Source: Myxococcales bacterium
GTDB lineage: Bacteria > Myxococcota_A > Bradymonadia > REDH01
Assembly: GCA_020633625.1 (NCBI GenBank)
Contig: JACKDJ010000018.1
Span: forward strand, 1-64,000
Direction: 5' to 3'
Length of the DNA: 64,000 bases
Positions 55,824-64,000 of this stretch are shown one piece after another. The notes beneath the pieces are model-generated. The model saw only the letters and a program-made list of their open reading frames with translations. It had not been told where the DNA came from and made no database searches. A program made the translations under genes and the position numbers. The first letter of the stretch is position 1, and each line of letters opens with the position of its first letter.

Positions 55824-56741
55824 GTGACCCAGCTCCCGACCCTGCGCCAACTCGAGTACGTCGTCGCGCTCGCCGACCACGGGACCTTCGTCGAGGCGGC
55901 TCGCCGCTGCGGTGTGAGCCAGCCGGCGCTGAGCAAGCAGGTCCGCGAGGTCGAGGAGCTGCTTGGCGTCGACCTCTTCGAGCGCGCGAGACCGGCGGCG
56001 CTGCTCACGCCGGCCGGGGTAGAGGTGGTGGCTCGGGCACGCGAGGTCCTCTCGTCGGCGCGGGACCTCGCCGACGCTGCCGCCGCAGCCTCCGGGCGGG
56101 CGCCGGCTACCGTCCGCCTTGGCGTGATCCCCAGCGTCGCGCCATACGGTCTCCCGGGGCTGATCTCGAAGGTCCGCGCGCGCTACCCCCGTGTGACGAT
56201 CGTCGTGCACGAACTGCAGACCGTCGAGCTTCTTGCCGCGCTCCGTGTCGGCGCAGTCGACGTCGGCCTCCTCGCGCATCCGTTCGACGGCGGCGGCCTC
56301 CACGGGGCGGACGTAGCGTTCGAGCGCTTCGTGTTTGCTGCGCCGGCGGGTCATCCGCTAGCGACCGAGGGGCCCATAGAGGTCGCCGCGCTAGCCGGAG
56401 TCGTGCTGCTCCTCATGGAGGACGGTCACTGCCTCCGCGACCAGGCGCTCGAGGTGTGTGCCGCCGCTGGAAGCCCGCGCAACGTCGACGTGACCGCGGC
56501 CAGCGTGACGACGCTGACGAGGCTCGTGGAAGGGGGCCTCGGAGCGACGTTGCTCCCGGAGTCGGCCGTGCCGGTAGAGGTACGCCTCGACGCCGGGATC
56601 GTCACAAGGACGTTCGTCGCGCCGTCTCCAGGACGCACCCTCACGCTCCAGTGGCGAGCACGTTCTCCGCACGAGCCGTGGCTGCGGGAGCTCGCGGGGC
56701 TTCTCCGGGACCACTACGTGCCGCTGCTCGACGCGGTCTGA
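55824..56741 (+). CDS. oxyR: LysR-type peroxide sensor OxyR
   Basis: Transcriptional activator of peroxide defence. The 305-residue protein begins with a LysR helix-turn-helix (about 8-65; FVEAARRCGVSQPALSKQVREVE) and has the redox cysteines Cys203 and Cys212 in EDGHCLRDQALEVC, the exact E. coli OxyR spacing and context (Cys199/Cys208). Length matches OxyR. GTG 55824 is the start. It is divergent from katG, its classic target, with 124 bp between the two and an inverted repeat inside. It ends 11 bp from the convergent monoheme lipoprotein. Confidence 0.96.
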   Translation: MTQLPTLRQLEYVVALADHGTFVEAARRCGVSQPALSKQVREVEELLGVDLFERARPAALLTPAGVEVVARAREVLSSARDLADAAAAASGRAPATVRLGVIPSVAPYGLPGLISKVRARYPRVTIVVHELQTVELLAALRVGAVDVGLLAHPFDGGGLHGADVAFERFVFAAPAGHPLATEGPIEVAALAGVVLLLMEDGHCLRDQALEVCAAAGSPRNVDVTAASVTTLTRLVEGGLGATLLPESAVPVEVRLDAGIVTRTFVAPSPGRTLTLQWRARSPHEPWLRELAGLLRDHYVPLLDAV

Positions 56742-56752
56742 CGCGTCGCCGG

Positions 56753-57331
56753 CTAGTTCGCGGCGAGCGTGACCTCGATGTACCGGCGCAGCAGGTCGAG
56801 CTGGGCCTCCGTCACTGACCCCGACAGCGGCATCTGCGATCCGCTGCCTCCGACGGACTCGTGAGTGCCGTGTAGCTTGTGCCACATATACGATCCGTCG
56901 AGGTCGCCCGGGGCGAGCAGCGGTAGGTCCGACTCGCTCGAGTCGCCGAGCAGCCGCGCCTCGAGCCCGTCCGCCACACCGAAGTCGAGCCCGACGCCGT
57001 AGTGACAGCCGAGCTCTGCGCACGAGACGGCGAAGAGGCCGGCGTGCAGCTCGTCGAACGTCGGCCCCACCTCGCCAGCCGTGTCGCTGCTGTCGTTGGG
57101 AGCGACATCCATGGCCGACTCGTCGTCGCCGATATGGTCCGCTTCGACGTCTGAACTCGGAACGTCGCTGACAGCGACGTCGGCCCCCGACACGTCGCCG
57201 GCATCGAGCGAAGCGGCGGCGTCAGCGCCAACGTCGGTCGCCGGCGTGACGGTCTCGTCGTCACCGCAGGCGGAGAGCGCGGCAGACCAGACGAGGGCGC
57301 CGATCGCGAGAGGGAACTTGATCCTACGCAT
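56753..57331 (-). CDS. lipoprotein with single CxxxxCH-type heme site
   Basis: A 192-residue lipoprotein: lipobox ALSAC (Cys22), Asp/Ser/Ala-rich linker (23-90) and a small domain resembling Planctomycete-type cytochrome c (GDLDGSYMWHKLHG, then GGSGSQMPLSG and YIEVTL). The heme site is CAELGCH, with four residues between the cysteines (Cys104, Cys109, His110) instead of two; Met167 in SQMPL is a likely axial ligand. The CxxxxCH motif is shared with the multiheme protein at 47724. It is probably an envelope electron carrier. It converges with oxyR. Confidence 0.8.
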   Translation of the reverse strand: MRRIKFPLAIGALVWSAALSACGDDETVTPATDVGADAAASLDAGDVSGADVAVSDVPSSDVEADHIGDDESAMDVAPNDSSDTAGEVGPTFDELHAGLFAVSCAELGCHYGVGLDFGVADGLEARLLGDSSESDLPLLAPGDLDGSYMWHKLHGTHESVGGSGSQMPLSGSVTEAQLDLLRRYIEVTLAAN

Positions 57332-57443
57332 GTGGGACTCCGGGTTGCGCTGCGCTTCTGCCGCCCGCCCGACCCGGCGTCAACCCACAAGAGGCCTACG
57401 GCGGCGTCGGGGGACTGGAGCGTGGCCGCTCGGCGGCGGCGCA

Positions 57444-59765
57444 CTACTCACACGCCCCGAGGTCTTCCCACGCGAGCACCTGGCCCGCCCCCTCTGTCAC
57501 GAGCCCGTACCGCCGCGCGTTCCAGTACGGCTCGGAGTAGTCGTTTCCTCCGAACTGCCGCCAGCCCTCGAAGTGGGCGCCGGCGCCGATCTGGAAGGGG
57601 TCGCGCTGCCACAGGAAGTCGGTCGCGGGTCTCAGCGGCGGCGGCAGCGCCCGGTTGGTTCGCCAGGTGATGCACTGGCCCTCCTCGGCGGCGATCGGAC
57701 ACTCGGACTCCGCTTCCGAGCATGCGTGCGAGGCGGACGCGACGCCGGGGAGTGTGATCCCGGCGTACGAGATCTCCGCCGTGCACGCGGCCGCCTGCTG
57801 CTCGGTTGGGCAGACCGGCTCGACTCCGTCTGGCGCGCTCTCGAGCACTTGCTCCGCCGTGAGTGTGTATGTGCGCTTCGGGTCGTCGAACCATCGCGCA
57901 TCGAACGGATCGCCCATCAGCGCGCCGCCGTTGCCACCCATGAGCGGCAGCAGGTCACGGACGAGCTCGAGCGCGCGCTCGCGCTCCGTCGCGATCTCGG
58001 GCGGGATCGCGCCTGCGACCATGATCGCGAGGTCTACGTTCGCCGTCTCGTTGAGATGCTTCGACCAGAGCTCGCCGTAGAACGAGCGCATCATCTCGGT
58101 CTTCAGGGGGCTGTCGCCCAGCAGCTCGATGAACGCCCACCACGGGCCATACGTGATCTGATCTCCGAAGTACGAACGGCAGAACGCGGGGAGTTGGAAC
58201 GCGCCGGCTGTGCGGGCCACGCCGAGCGTGTCGATGTCGTCGATGAGGTCTTCGTAGAGGAAGCGGCGGTACTGGTCGTCGCCGGTGAAATGGTAGGCGA
58301 TCGCGGCGAGGTGCATCAGGTGCATCGCGTCGCCGCCCCTCAAGCTGGGGAAGTAGTAGTGGTCGATCTGATTCGGCCGCTCGTCCGACGTGTCCATGTC
58401 TTGGATGAGGTCGAGCATGTCGAACAGGAACGTCGGGCTCGCCGCGTCGATGACGCGCGACGGCTCGAGCTGCACGCTTTCGGGGCAGCCCCAGTCCAGC
58501 GTGTCTTCGTTGAGCGTGTTGATCTGGGGGTGCACGTACCCGACGATTCGATCGAGTGACGTCAGGTCGATGTCGTCCTCTTCGAGCAGCAGCTCGCCCG
58601 ACGAGAAGTATGCAATCAACGTCGCGAGCAGCTCTTGGTTGGATTGCAGGTTGATCAGCTCGATGCGACGGAGCCGCTTCAGATAGCACGTGAGGTGGTG
58701 CGCGATGCGTCCCTTCAGCTCGTCGTCGCGCAGCAGCCCGTAGGCCATCGGGAGCGCTGTCATCGGGCCCGTGTTCTGGTCGATCGAGGGGCGACCTTGC
58801 CACATCGGCGTCCCGCGCCAGACCTCGCCGTCTTCGCCGACGATCCCGCTGGTGTAGGCTTCGGGGAGGTTCGGGACGCCGTCTGGGTTCACGACAGCGC
58901 GATTGTGGTGACCATACACCTCGGCGTTCTCGTAGCGCGTGATGTGGGCATCGGTCTTCGGCGTGCCCTCGGGCACGAGCAGGTAGTGGAACCGCGACAG
59001 GTAGCCGGGGACCCCCGTGACGTCGTACATCGTGACCAGGTCGCGGACCTGTTGCTCCATCCGCTGATAGTCCGCCTCTGTACCGGTCTGCGTGTACCGA
59101 AGCACCGCAGAGACGGTCGCCCACCCGGTCCAGATCCCGCCGTCCCCGGTGCCGCAGTAGCAGCGGAAGTTGTCGAGGCTCGACCACTCATCCTCCGGCG
59201 TCCCCGGCAGCGTCGCCGCCTCGAAGTCACGGTCGATCGCCTGACCATCGGGCGAGTTGAACAGGTCGCGCCACCGATCGAACAGCAGCGCGCGGCGCAG
59301 GAGTGGATCGGGGTCGGCGACGAACGCCTCCCCGCCCGGGTCGTACACACCGCAGCGCTGACGCCGACCGCCGTCGCACCGCTCCTCGAGGTAGACCCCG
59401 CAGCTCTCGACGGCGCTCCCCGCCAGTGGGTCGGTCGGAACCGCGAACGGCGCCTGCGTTGGCAGCGGCGGCAGCGGCTCGTCGCCGGATCCGTCCGCAA
59501 CGTCGTCGGCGTCGAGCGCAACGTCAGCGGCATCGGCGTCAGCCGCCGTGTCCTCGCCGACCTCGGATGTGGCGTCGGAAGACGTCTCTTCGTCGGCGAC
59601 GTCGACCGTCGCGTCGCCGCTGCCATCCGGTACGGCGTCGACACCGGCGTCGTCACCAGGGCCGTCGTGTCCGACGTCGCCGCAGCCCGCAGCCACGCCG
59701 ATCCAGGAGCATAGAAGCGCGATCACGACGCGCGAGGGTGAGCGATTGACCGCGTGAGCTTCCAT
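57444..59765 (-). CDS. large unknown lipoprotein, mostly helical
   Basis: A 773-residue lipoprotein: lipobox VAAGC (Cys28), Asp/Ala/Ser-rich linker (29-95), then a large soluble region with many Trp, Tyr and His residues (for example DHYYFPSLRGGDAMHLMHLAAIAYHF) that looks like an alpha/alpha-barrel or a family of unknown enzymes. Ten or so cysteines are scattered, clustering around the end (ACTAEIS, HACSEAESECPI). I could not assign a family and give no function. ATG 59765 starts the signal peptide; the longer frame is noise. It lies upstream of the monoheme lipoprotein with 112 bp between. Confidence 0.78.
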   Translation of the reverse strand: MEAHAVNRSPSRVVIALLCSWIGVAAGCGDVGHDGPGDDAGVDAVPDGSGDATVDVADEETSSDATSEVGEDTAADADAADVALDADDVADGSGDEPLPPLPTQAPFAVPTDPLAGSAVESCGVYLEERCDGGRRQRCGVYDPGGEAFVADPDPLLRRALLFDRWRDLFNSPDGQAIDRDFEAATLPGTPEDEWSSLDNFRCYCGTGDGGIWTGWATVSAVLRYTQTGTEADYQRMEQQVRDLVTMYDVTGVPGYLSRFHYLLVPEGTPKTDAHITRYENAEVYGHHNRAVVNPDGVPNLPEAYTSGIVGEDGEVWRGTPMWQGRPSIDQNTGPMTALPMAYGLLRDDELKGRIAHHLTCYLKRLRRIELINLQSNQELLATLIAYFSSGELLLEEDDIDLTSLDRIVGYVHPQINTLNEDTLDWGCPESVQLEPSRVIDAASPTFLFDMLDLIQDMDTSDERPNQIDHYYFPSLRGGDAMHLMHLAAIAYHFTGDDQYRRFLYEDLIDDIDTLGVARTAGAFQLPAFCRSYFGDQITYGPWWAFIELLGDSPLKTEMMRSFYGELWSKHLNETANVDLAIMVAGAIPPEIATERERALELVRDLLPLMGGNGGALMGDPFDARWFDDPKRTYTLTAEQVLESAPDGVEPVCPTEQQAAACTAEISYAGITLPGVASASHACSEAESECPIAAEEGQCITWRTNRALPPPLRPATDFLWQRDPFQIGAGAHFEGWRQFGGNDYSEPYWNARRYGLVTEGAGQVLAWEDLGACE

Positions 59766-59960
59766 CGGCTCCAGGGGGTTGGGGTTGCCGCAGACTAGTC
59801 GGCGCCGCCCGCACTGTCGCGTCTCGCGTGCCGCAGGGCCGGCTCCACCGGCGGCGGGGCGCCTTTCAGCGGCGTGTCCTGTCGTTTTCGGCAGCCCGCT
59901 GCTAATCTCGTCGGTGCGGTGTCCGTACACGGCCGCACACGCCCCCACCACGAGTGTTCG

Positions 59961-61310
59961 ATGATCGCGCGCGCCACGACCCGACTTCCCCTTCGCTCCG
60001 CCCCCACGCGGCGCGCCGCGCTCACGCTGGCCATCCTCACGGCGTCCTGTGGTGACTCCCCTGGCGGAGCAGACGATGTCGGCAGCGACGGGGGCGCCCT
60101 CGACGCGGAGAACGAAAGCGGGTCCGACACCGACGCGGCCGGCGATGCCGCCGACGCGCGCGACGAAGATGCGCCGGACGCTGTCGCCGACGCAGCCGAC
60201 ACCGGCGGCGCTGGCGACGCGGGCAGCGACCCTTCGACCGCAGATCTGGGGAGCGACGCCGGCTCCGACGCGCAGGCCGACTCCGCGCCAGACGTCGAGC
60301 TCTCCTGCGAGGCGCCGCCCGCGCCCACCACCCCTACGCCCGCCACGGTGCAGAGCGAGACGTCGGACTTCAACGTCACCTTGCTGGATTGCACGCGCTC
60401 GGCCTTCGAGCTGGCTTGCGAGCTGGGCACCTCACACGCCTACGAGGAGACCGTCGTCGGGTCGAACCGCATGATCACGGCGAACGGGGTCCCGAACCAC
60501 GACGTCGGCGCGTTCCCGAATCCAAACAATCCAAACACGATCTCTGTCCAGTCCTATTCGTATACGCTCCCGGTGACCCCGAGCGGCCCTGGCGCTGACG
60601 CTGTGCGATTCGGGATCACGCTCGCCGGCGCGCTGCTAGATCCCGGGACGGCGGAGCGCTGGAACGACTCGACTGACTGGAGCTACGAGGCGCTGAGATA
60701 CGCGACCGCTCCCGACTACTTCGGCTCCGACTCGGTGCGCCACCCGAACGGGCTCGGCGTCGACTGCAACTTCGCCCACGTACAGCCGAACGGGACCTAC
60801 CACTACCACGGCGTGCCGACGGGCCTCATGCCCGACGCTCCGGCCCTCGCGTTCGTCGGCTGGGCCGGAGACGGCTACCCGATCTTCGGGCGCTGGGGCT
60901 ACGAAGATCCTACGGATCCCGCCTCCGGACTCGTCGAGCTCCGCTCCAGCTACCACCTCCGCACCGGCGCTCGCCCGGCCGGCGCCGACAGCCCCGGCGG
61001 CGACTACGACGGCACGTTCGTGCAAGACTGGGAGTACGTCGCCGACAGCGGCGACCTCGACGAGTGCAACGGTCGGACCGGCACCGTCACGATCCGCGGC
61101 GAAGACGTCACCACGTACTATTACGTCCTGACCTACACGTTCCCGTACATCCCGCGCTGCTTCCACGCGACCCCCGCCGGTGCGTTCGCCGCCACCGCAG
61201 GCGGGGGTGGAACTCTCCCCGAGTGCGCGCCCGGACAGACCTCGCGCTGCTGCGGCGATGGGGTCTGCGAGGGCCCGGAGAACGCCACGAACTGCGCGCT
61301 CGACTGCTGA
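59961..61310 (+). CDS. YHYH-domain lipoprotein
   Basis: A 449-residue lipoprotein: lipobox TASC (Cys30), a long Asp/Ala-rich linker (31-115), and a YHYH domain. The diagnostic Tyr280-His281-Tyr282-His283 is preceded by NFAHVQPNGT and followed by DGYPIFGRWGYE, DLDECNGRTG and FPYIPRCFH, all standard for this family, which is often linked to metal or carbohydrate handling in marine and soil bacteria but has no firm function. A Cys-rich C-terminus ends in CEGPENATNC, a common cap in myxococcal surface proteins. ATG 59961 starts the signal. The EF-hand protein follows after 43 bp. Confidence 0.88.
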   Translation: MIARATTRLPLRSAPTRRAALTLAILTASCGDSPGGADDVGSDGGALDAENESGSDTDAAGDAADARDEDAPDAVADAADTGGAGDAGSDPSTADLGSDAGSDAQADSAPDVELSCEAPPAPTTPTPATVQSETSDFNVTLLDCTRSAFELACELGTSHAYEETVVGSNRMITANGVPNHDVGAFPNPNNPNTISVQSYSYTLPVTPSGPGADAVRFGITLAGALLDPGTAERWNDSTDWSYEALRYATAPDYFGSDSVRHPNGLGVDCNFAHVQPNGTYHYHGVPTGLMPDAPALAFVGWAGDGYPIFGRWGYEDPTDPASGLVELRSSYHLRTGARPAGADSPGGDYDGTFVQDWEYVADSGDLDECNGRTGTVTIRGEDVTTYYYVLTYTFPYIPRCFHATPAGAFAATAGGGGTLPECAPGQTSRCCGDGVCEGPENATNCALDC

Positions 61311-61353
61311 TGCGCCGTTCCCGACGACCGTCGGCACTCGCGCCCGCCGCGTG

Positions 61354-62088
61354 ATGCGTCGCCCGATCGCGCTCCTCGCAGCAGGCGTCGTCACAGCGCT
61401 GTCTACCGGCCAGGCGGCCGCCCACGGCCTCGATGCAAACCGGATCTCGGTCGTGCTGCGCGGCGCCCACGTCGAAGTGGTCGCGACCCCGCCCGCCGCC
61501 GCCGTAGCTTTCGCCGACCAGGACGGCGATGGGCTGCTCTCGCTGGCAGAGGTCTCTGCGCAGCGCCCGGAGATCCGCACGACGCTCGCGGCGGCGATCA
61601 CCTTGTCTGATGAGCAGGGACGGCAGCCTGCCATCTCGTTGTTCGACGTGTCGACACCCGTGGGCGACGGCCCGGGGGCGGCGACCGACCATCTGAGGGT
61701 GACCCTGCAGGCCTCCTTCCCCTCCCCGCCGGCCGCACTCAACCTCCGCGCGGACCTGGCCGCCGGTGGCCCGATCTACGTCTCGGCGTGGCGCGCGGAA
61801 CCAGCGCTCTCGAATGGCGTCGTTCAGCTCGTCGGCGAGCCGGAGATCGCGCTGATCGACGTCGCCCACCCTCGCGCCACCCTGTTCGTAGCCGCGGCCG
61901 GCAGCGGTGACAGCGCGACCGATGCCGACCCAGCTGTTGGCCCGCCGGTCGAGCCGGGTTCCGGTGCTTCCTCTTCCTTCGCGCTGCGGACCGGGTCGGC
62001 GTGGGGAGCGGCTGCCGCCGTCGTCGTTGGCGTCGCCGGGTTCCTGCTCGGGCTGCTGGTCGTCGCGCGCCGGCAGCAGCGGGAGTGA
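61354..62088 (+). CDS. EF-hand membrane-anchored periplasmic protein
   Basis: A 244-residue protein: signal peptide (1-23, ending AAA), then HGLDANRISVVLRGAHVEVV, a segment found in HupE/UreJ-type precursors. A canonical 12-residue EF-hand loop starts at Asp55 (D-Q-D-G-D-G-L-L-S-L-A-E), so calcium binding is expected. A beta-sandwich-like region follows, and a C-terminal membrane helix (about 218-238) with RRQQRE anchors it. The usual multi-helix HupE domain is absent. ATG 61354 is chosen over GTG 61351. It follows the YHYH lipoprotein by 43 bp, suggesting coexpression. Confidence 0.72.
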   Translation: MRRPIALLAAGVVTALSTGQAAAHGLDANRISVVLRGAHVEVVATPPAAAVAFADQDGDGLLSLAEVSAQRPEIRTTLAAAITLSDEQGRQPAISLFDVSTPVGDGPGAATDHLRVTLQASFPSPPAALNLRADLAAGGPIYVSAWRAEPALSNGVVQLVGEPEIALIDVAHPRATLFVAAAGSGDSATDADPAVGPPVEPGSGASSSFALRTGSAWGAAAAVVVGVAGFLLGLLVVARRQQRE

Positions 62089-62167
62089 CGCGGGCTGCTG
62101 GCCGCATCGTCGGCCATCTGATACCGGTGCGTGTCACCAGCGCGCCTGCGACGGCGAGGAGATCGCG

Positions 62168-64000
62168 ATGAACCCGAGTTTCCGGCTATCCATCAGCCTC
62201 GCCCTCTCTGGCGCGCTGCTCGTCAGCGCGTGCGGCGACAACGGGTCGGCGCCAGCCGAGGACGCCACGGACGACGCGACGGACACCGACGCCGCGACGG
62301 ACCCTGCGTCTGACGCGGTCGTCGACGCCGACAGTGACGCGGACTCGGCGGCCGACCCGGACGGAACCACGGACGGCAGCGGCGCAGGCGACGCGCTCGA
62401 TACGGCCGACGCCGGCCCGCCGGCGCCCGTCGAGCCGCCCCCGATCTACACGCCGCGGTGGGCGTTCGAGCCTTGGATCTCGAAGGACATCTCAGACACC
62501 GACGACACCTACGCGTTCGTCGAGGGCTTCCGGGAGCGCGACATCCCTGTCGGCGTGGTGGTCCTCGATAGCCCGTGGGAGACGAACTACAACACATTCA
62601 TCCCGAATCCGACGCGCTACCACGACTTCGAGCAGCTCGTCGCGGACCTGCACGCCGACGACATCCGCATCGTGCTGTGGGTGACGCAGTTCGTGAACGA
62701 GATCAGCTTCGACCTCGAGACCGGCGGCGACGTGTACACGTCGGCGTCAGCGCTCTTCGCGGAGGGGATCGCGGAGGGGTACTTCGTCAACGACGGAGAG
62801 ACCTACTCGTGGTGGAAGGGGTTCGGCGCTAGCGTCGACTTCTTCGACCCGTGGGCGGTCGCGTGGTGGCACGCTCAGCAAGACCCACTCCTCGACCTCG
62901 GGATCAACGGATGGAAGCTGGACTTCGGCGACAGCTACATCACGACCCCGGAGATCGAGACCGAAGCGGGCACTGTGACGCATCAGGAGTACTCCGAGGC
63001 GTACTACCGCGACTTCTTCGCCTACGGCGCGCAGCGGCGCGGCACCGACGAGTTCGTCACGATGGTCCGGCCTTGGGACGAGAGCTACGGCTTCGAAGGC
63101 CGGTTCTACGCGCGCCCCGAGCACGCACCCGTCGCGTGGGTCGGTGATCAGCGGCGCGACTGGGTCGGCCTCGCAGACGCGCTGGACCACATCTTCCGCT
63201 CCGCGAAGGCGGGGTACGTCATGCTCGGCTCCGACATCGGCGGCTACCTCGACCGCGACGACGTGAGCCTCGGCGACACCATCCCGTTCGACACCGAGGT
63301 GTTCGCGAGGTGGACTGCGGTCGGCGCGCTGAACCCGTTTATGCAGCTCCACGGACGTGCAAACATTACCCCGTGGACCGTGCCCGACCGTACCGAGGAG
63401 ATCGTCGAGATCTATCGGTACTGGGCCACCCTGCACCACCAGATGGTCCCGTTCTTCGACACCCTGGCTCGGCAGACCTACGCGCTGGGTACCGAGCCAA
63501 TCATTCGGCCCCAGGGCGACGAGGCCGACTGGGCCGGCGACTACAGCTACACGCTCGGCAACTCGCTGTTTGTCGCTCCGATCCTCGGCCCCGAGGGCGT
63601 TCGAGACGTCTCGCTGCCGCCTCTGTATGCTTGGTACGACTGGTGGTCAGACGACCCGGTCGCCATCGACGGTCAGGTGCTGCCTGCCGTCGACGCCACG
63701 GACCTGGGGCGCATCCCTCTGTATGTGCGCGAGGGCGCGATCATCCCGCTGCAGGACGCCACCGAAGTCACGGGACTCGGCACGACCGCCTCGCGCGACG
63801 CGGCGACTCTACTCGTCTACCCGCCGCGCAGCGCGGAGTTCTTCCAGATGTTCGACGACGAGGGCCGCGACTGGTGGCTCGAGGCCACCAACCACACCGA
63901 GAGCTGCGCGCTTCGGTTCACGCGACTGCCCGACACCACCTACGTGCGCGCGCTGTGGCGAGGCCCTTCGGACGCCGTCGACGCCGACGGGGTCGCGCTC
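62168..64000 (+). CDS. GH31-family glycosidase lipoprotein (3' end outside window)
   Basis: Glycoside hydrolase family 31 enzyme (alpha-glucosidase/alpha-xylosidase group), at least 611 residues, open through the window end. Order: lipobox VSAC (Cys23), Asp/Thr-rich linker (about 24-95), then directly the catalytic barrel (WAFEPWISKD onward, about 100-450), and a beta domain (from about 450). Nucleophile Asp252 lies in GWKLDFGD, acid/base Asp327 in WVGDQRRDW, and the GSDIGGY block follows. The N-terminal beta-sandwich of about 200 residues found in most GH31 enzymes is missing. ATG 62168 has a strong GAGGAG site seven bases upstream. Confidence 0.9.
   Translation, partial: MNPSFRLSISLALSGALLVSACGDNGSAPAEDATDDATDTDAATDPASDAVVDADSDADSAADPDGTTDGSGAGDALDTADAGPPAPVEPPPIYTPRWAFEPWISKDISDTDDTYAFVEGFRERDIPVGVVVLDSPWETNYNTFIPNPTRYHDFEQLVADLHADDIRIVLWVTQFVNEISFDLETGGDVYTSASALFAEGIAEGYFVNDGETYSWWKGFGASVDFFDPWAVAWWHAQQDPLLDLGINGWKLDFGDSYITTPEIETEAGTVTHQEYSEAYYRDFFAYGAQRRGTDEFVTMVRPWDESYGFEGRFYARPEHAPVAWVGDQRRDWVGLADALDHIFRSAKAGYVMLGSDIGGYLDRDDVSLGDTIPFDTEVFARWTAVGALNPFMQLHGRANITPWTVPDRTEEIVEIYRYWATLHHQMVPFFDTLARQTYALGTEPIIRPQGDEADWAGDYSYTLGNSLFVAPILGPEGVRDVSLPPLYAWYDWWSDDPVAIDGQVLPAVDATDLGRIPLYVREGAIIPLQDATEVTGLGTTASRDAATLLVYPPRSAEFFQMFDDEGRDWWLEATNHTESCALRFTRLPDTTYVRALWRGPSDAVDADGVAL

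Noticed and set aside
61354..62088. Full HupE/UreJ nickel or cobalt transporter
   Set aside because: Only the precursor segment and one membrane helix are present; the multi-helix transporter domain is absent.

Overview
The window is chromosomal DNA of a high-GC Gram-negative bacterium, most likely a member of the Myxococcota (former Deltaproteobacteria). The evidence is a Pkn-type Ser/Thr kinase with a PEGA tail, a MYXO-CTERM-like C-terminus, a myxococcal cysteine-rich repeat, CxxxxCH cytochromes of the kind known from Geobacter, and an unusually large set of lipoproteins with long Asp/Ala-rich linkers. I see no transposase, integrase, phage gene, CRISPR array or rRNA, and no gene-free stretch longer than 255 bp. 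Almost all genes are tightly packed, many with ATGA, GTGA or TGATG overlaps.

Layout. 1-2515: the end of a complex I cluster (nuoH, nuoI) and an unknown membrane-anchored protein. 2593-7521 (minus): an nfeD-floA membrane-microdomain operon with two unrecognised downstream genes. 7686-10715: a Ser/Thr kinase, a small SUMF1-fold lipoprotein and a periplasmic protein. 10716-14742: carB, with an unusual structured leader, then greA. 14797-19522 (minus): an epimerase-yicC-gmk-rel group. 19610-24998 (minus): three tandem beta-propeller lipoproteins followed by a small outer-membrane barrel gene, closed by a 13-bp hairpin. 25143-28466 (minus): an iscS-mnmA-rnc-tatA operon ending in an intrinsic terminator. 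28543-30131: an rlmJ-like gene, glutathione peroxidase and tRNA-Arg(CCG).

30220-37640 (minus): a 1194-residue Cys-rich modular lipoprotein, a peroxiredoxin lipoprotein, an alpha/beta-hydrolase lipoprotein and purC. 37840-41874 (plus): a barrel protein, a cytochrome/copper-monooxygenase fusion lipoprotein and a MYXO-CTERM-like surface protein. 41978-46428: glycogen synthesis (glgC, glgA), yaiI and an RluA-family pseudouridine synthase. 46548-52788: a somatomedin-B-like lipoprotein, a hexaheme lipoprotein, a sulfotransferase, an esterase lipoprotein and a barrel protein. 52863-56741: a DHFR-like reductase and the divergent katG/oxyR peroxide-defence pair. 56753-64000: a monoheme lipoprotein, a large unknown lipoprotein, a YHYH lipoprotein, an EF-hand membrane protein and a truncated-by-window GH31 glycosidase lipoprotein.

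How it fits together. The left half is mostly housekeeping (respiration, pyrimidine/arginine and purine synthesis, stringent response, tRNA thiolation, RNA processing). The right half is dominated by envelope and surface proteins: ten lipoproteins carry a long acidic spacer between the lipidated Cys and the folded domain, and their cargo covers redox (hemes, copper), hydrolysis (two alpha/beta-hydrolases, GH31) and eukaryote-like Cys-rich adhesion modules. Peroxide defence is spread over glutathione peroxidase, a PrxQ-type peroxiredoxin and KatG/OxyR. The most distinctive candidates for something undescribed are the carB leader, the triple propeller/barrel operon, the nfeD-floA companions and the acidic-linker lipoproteins.
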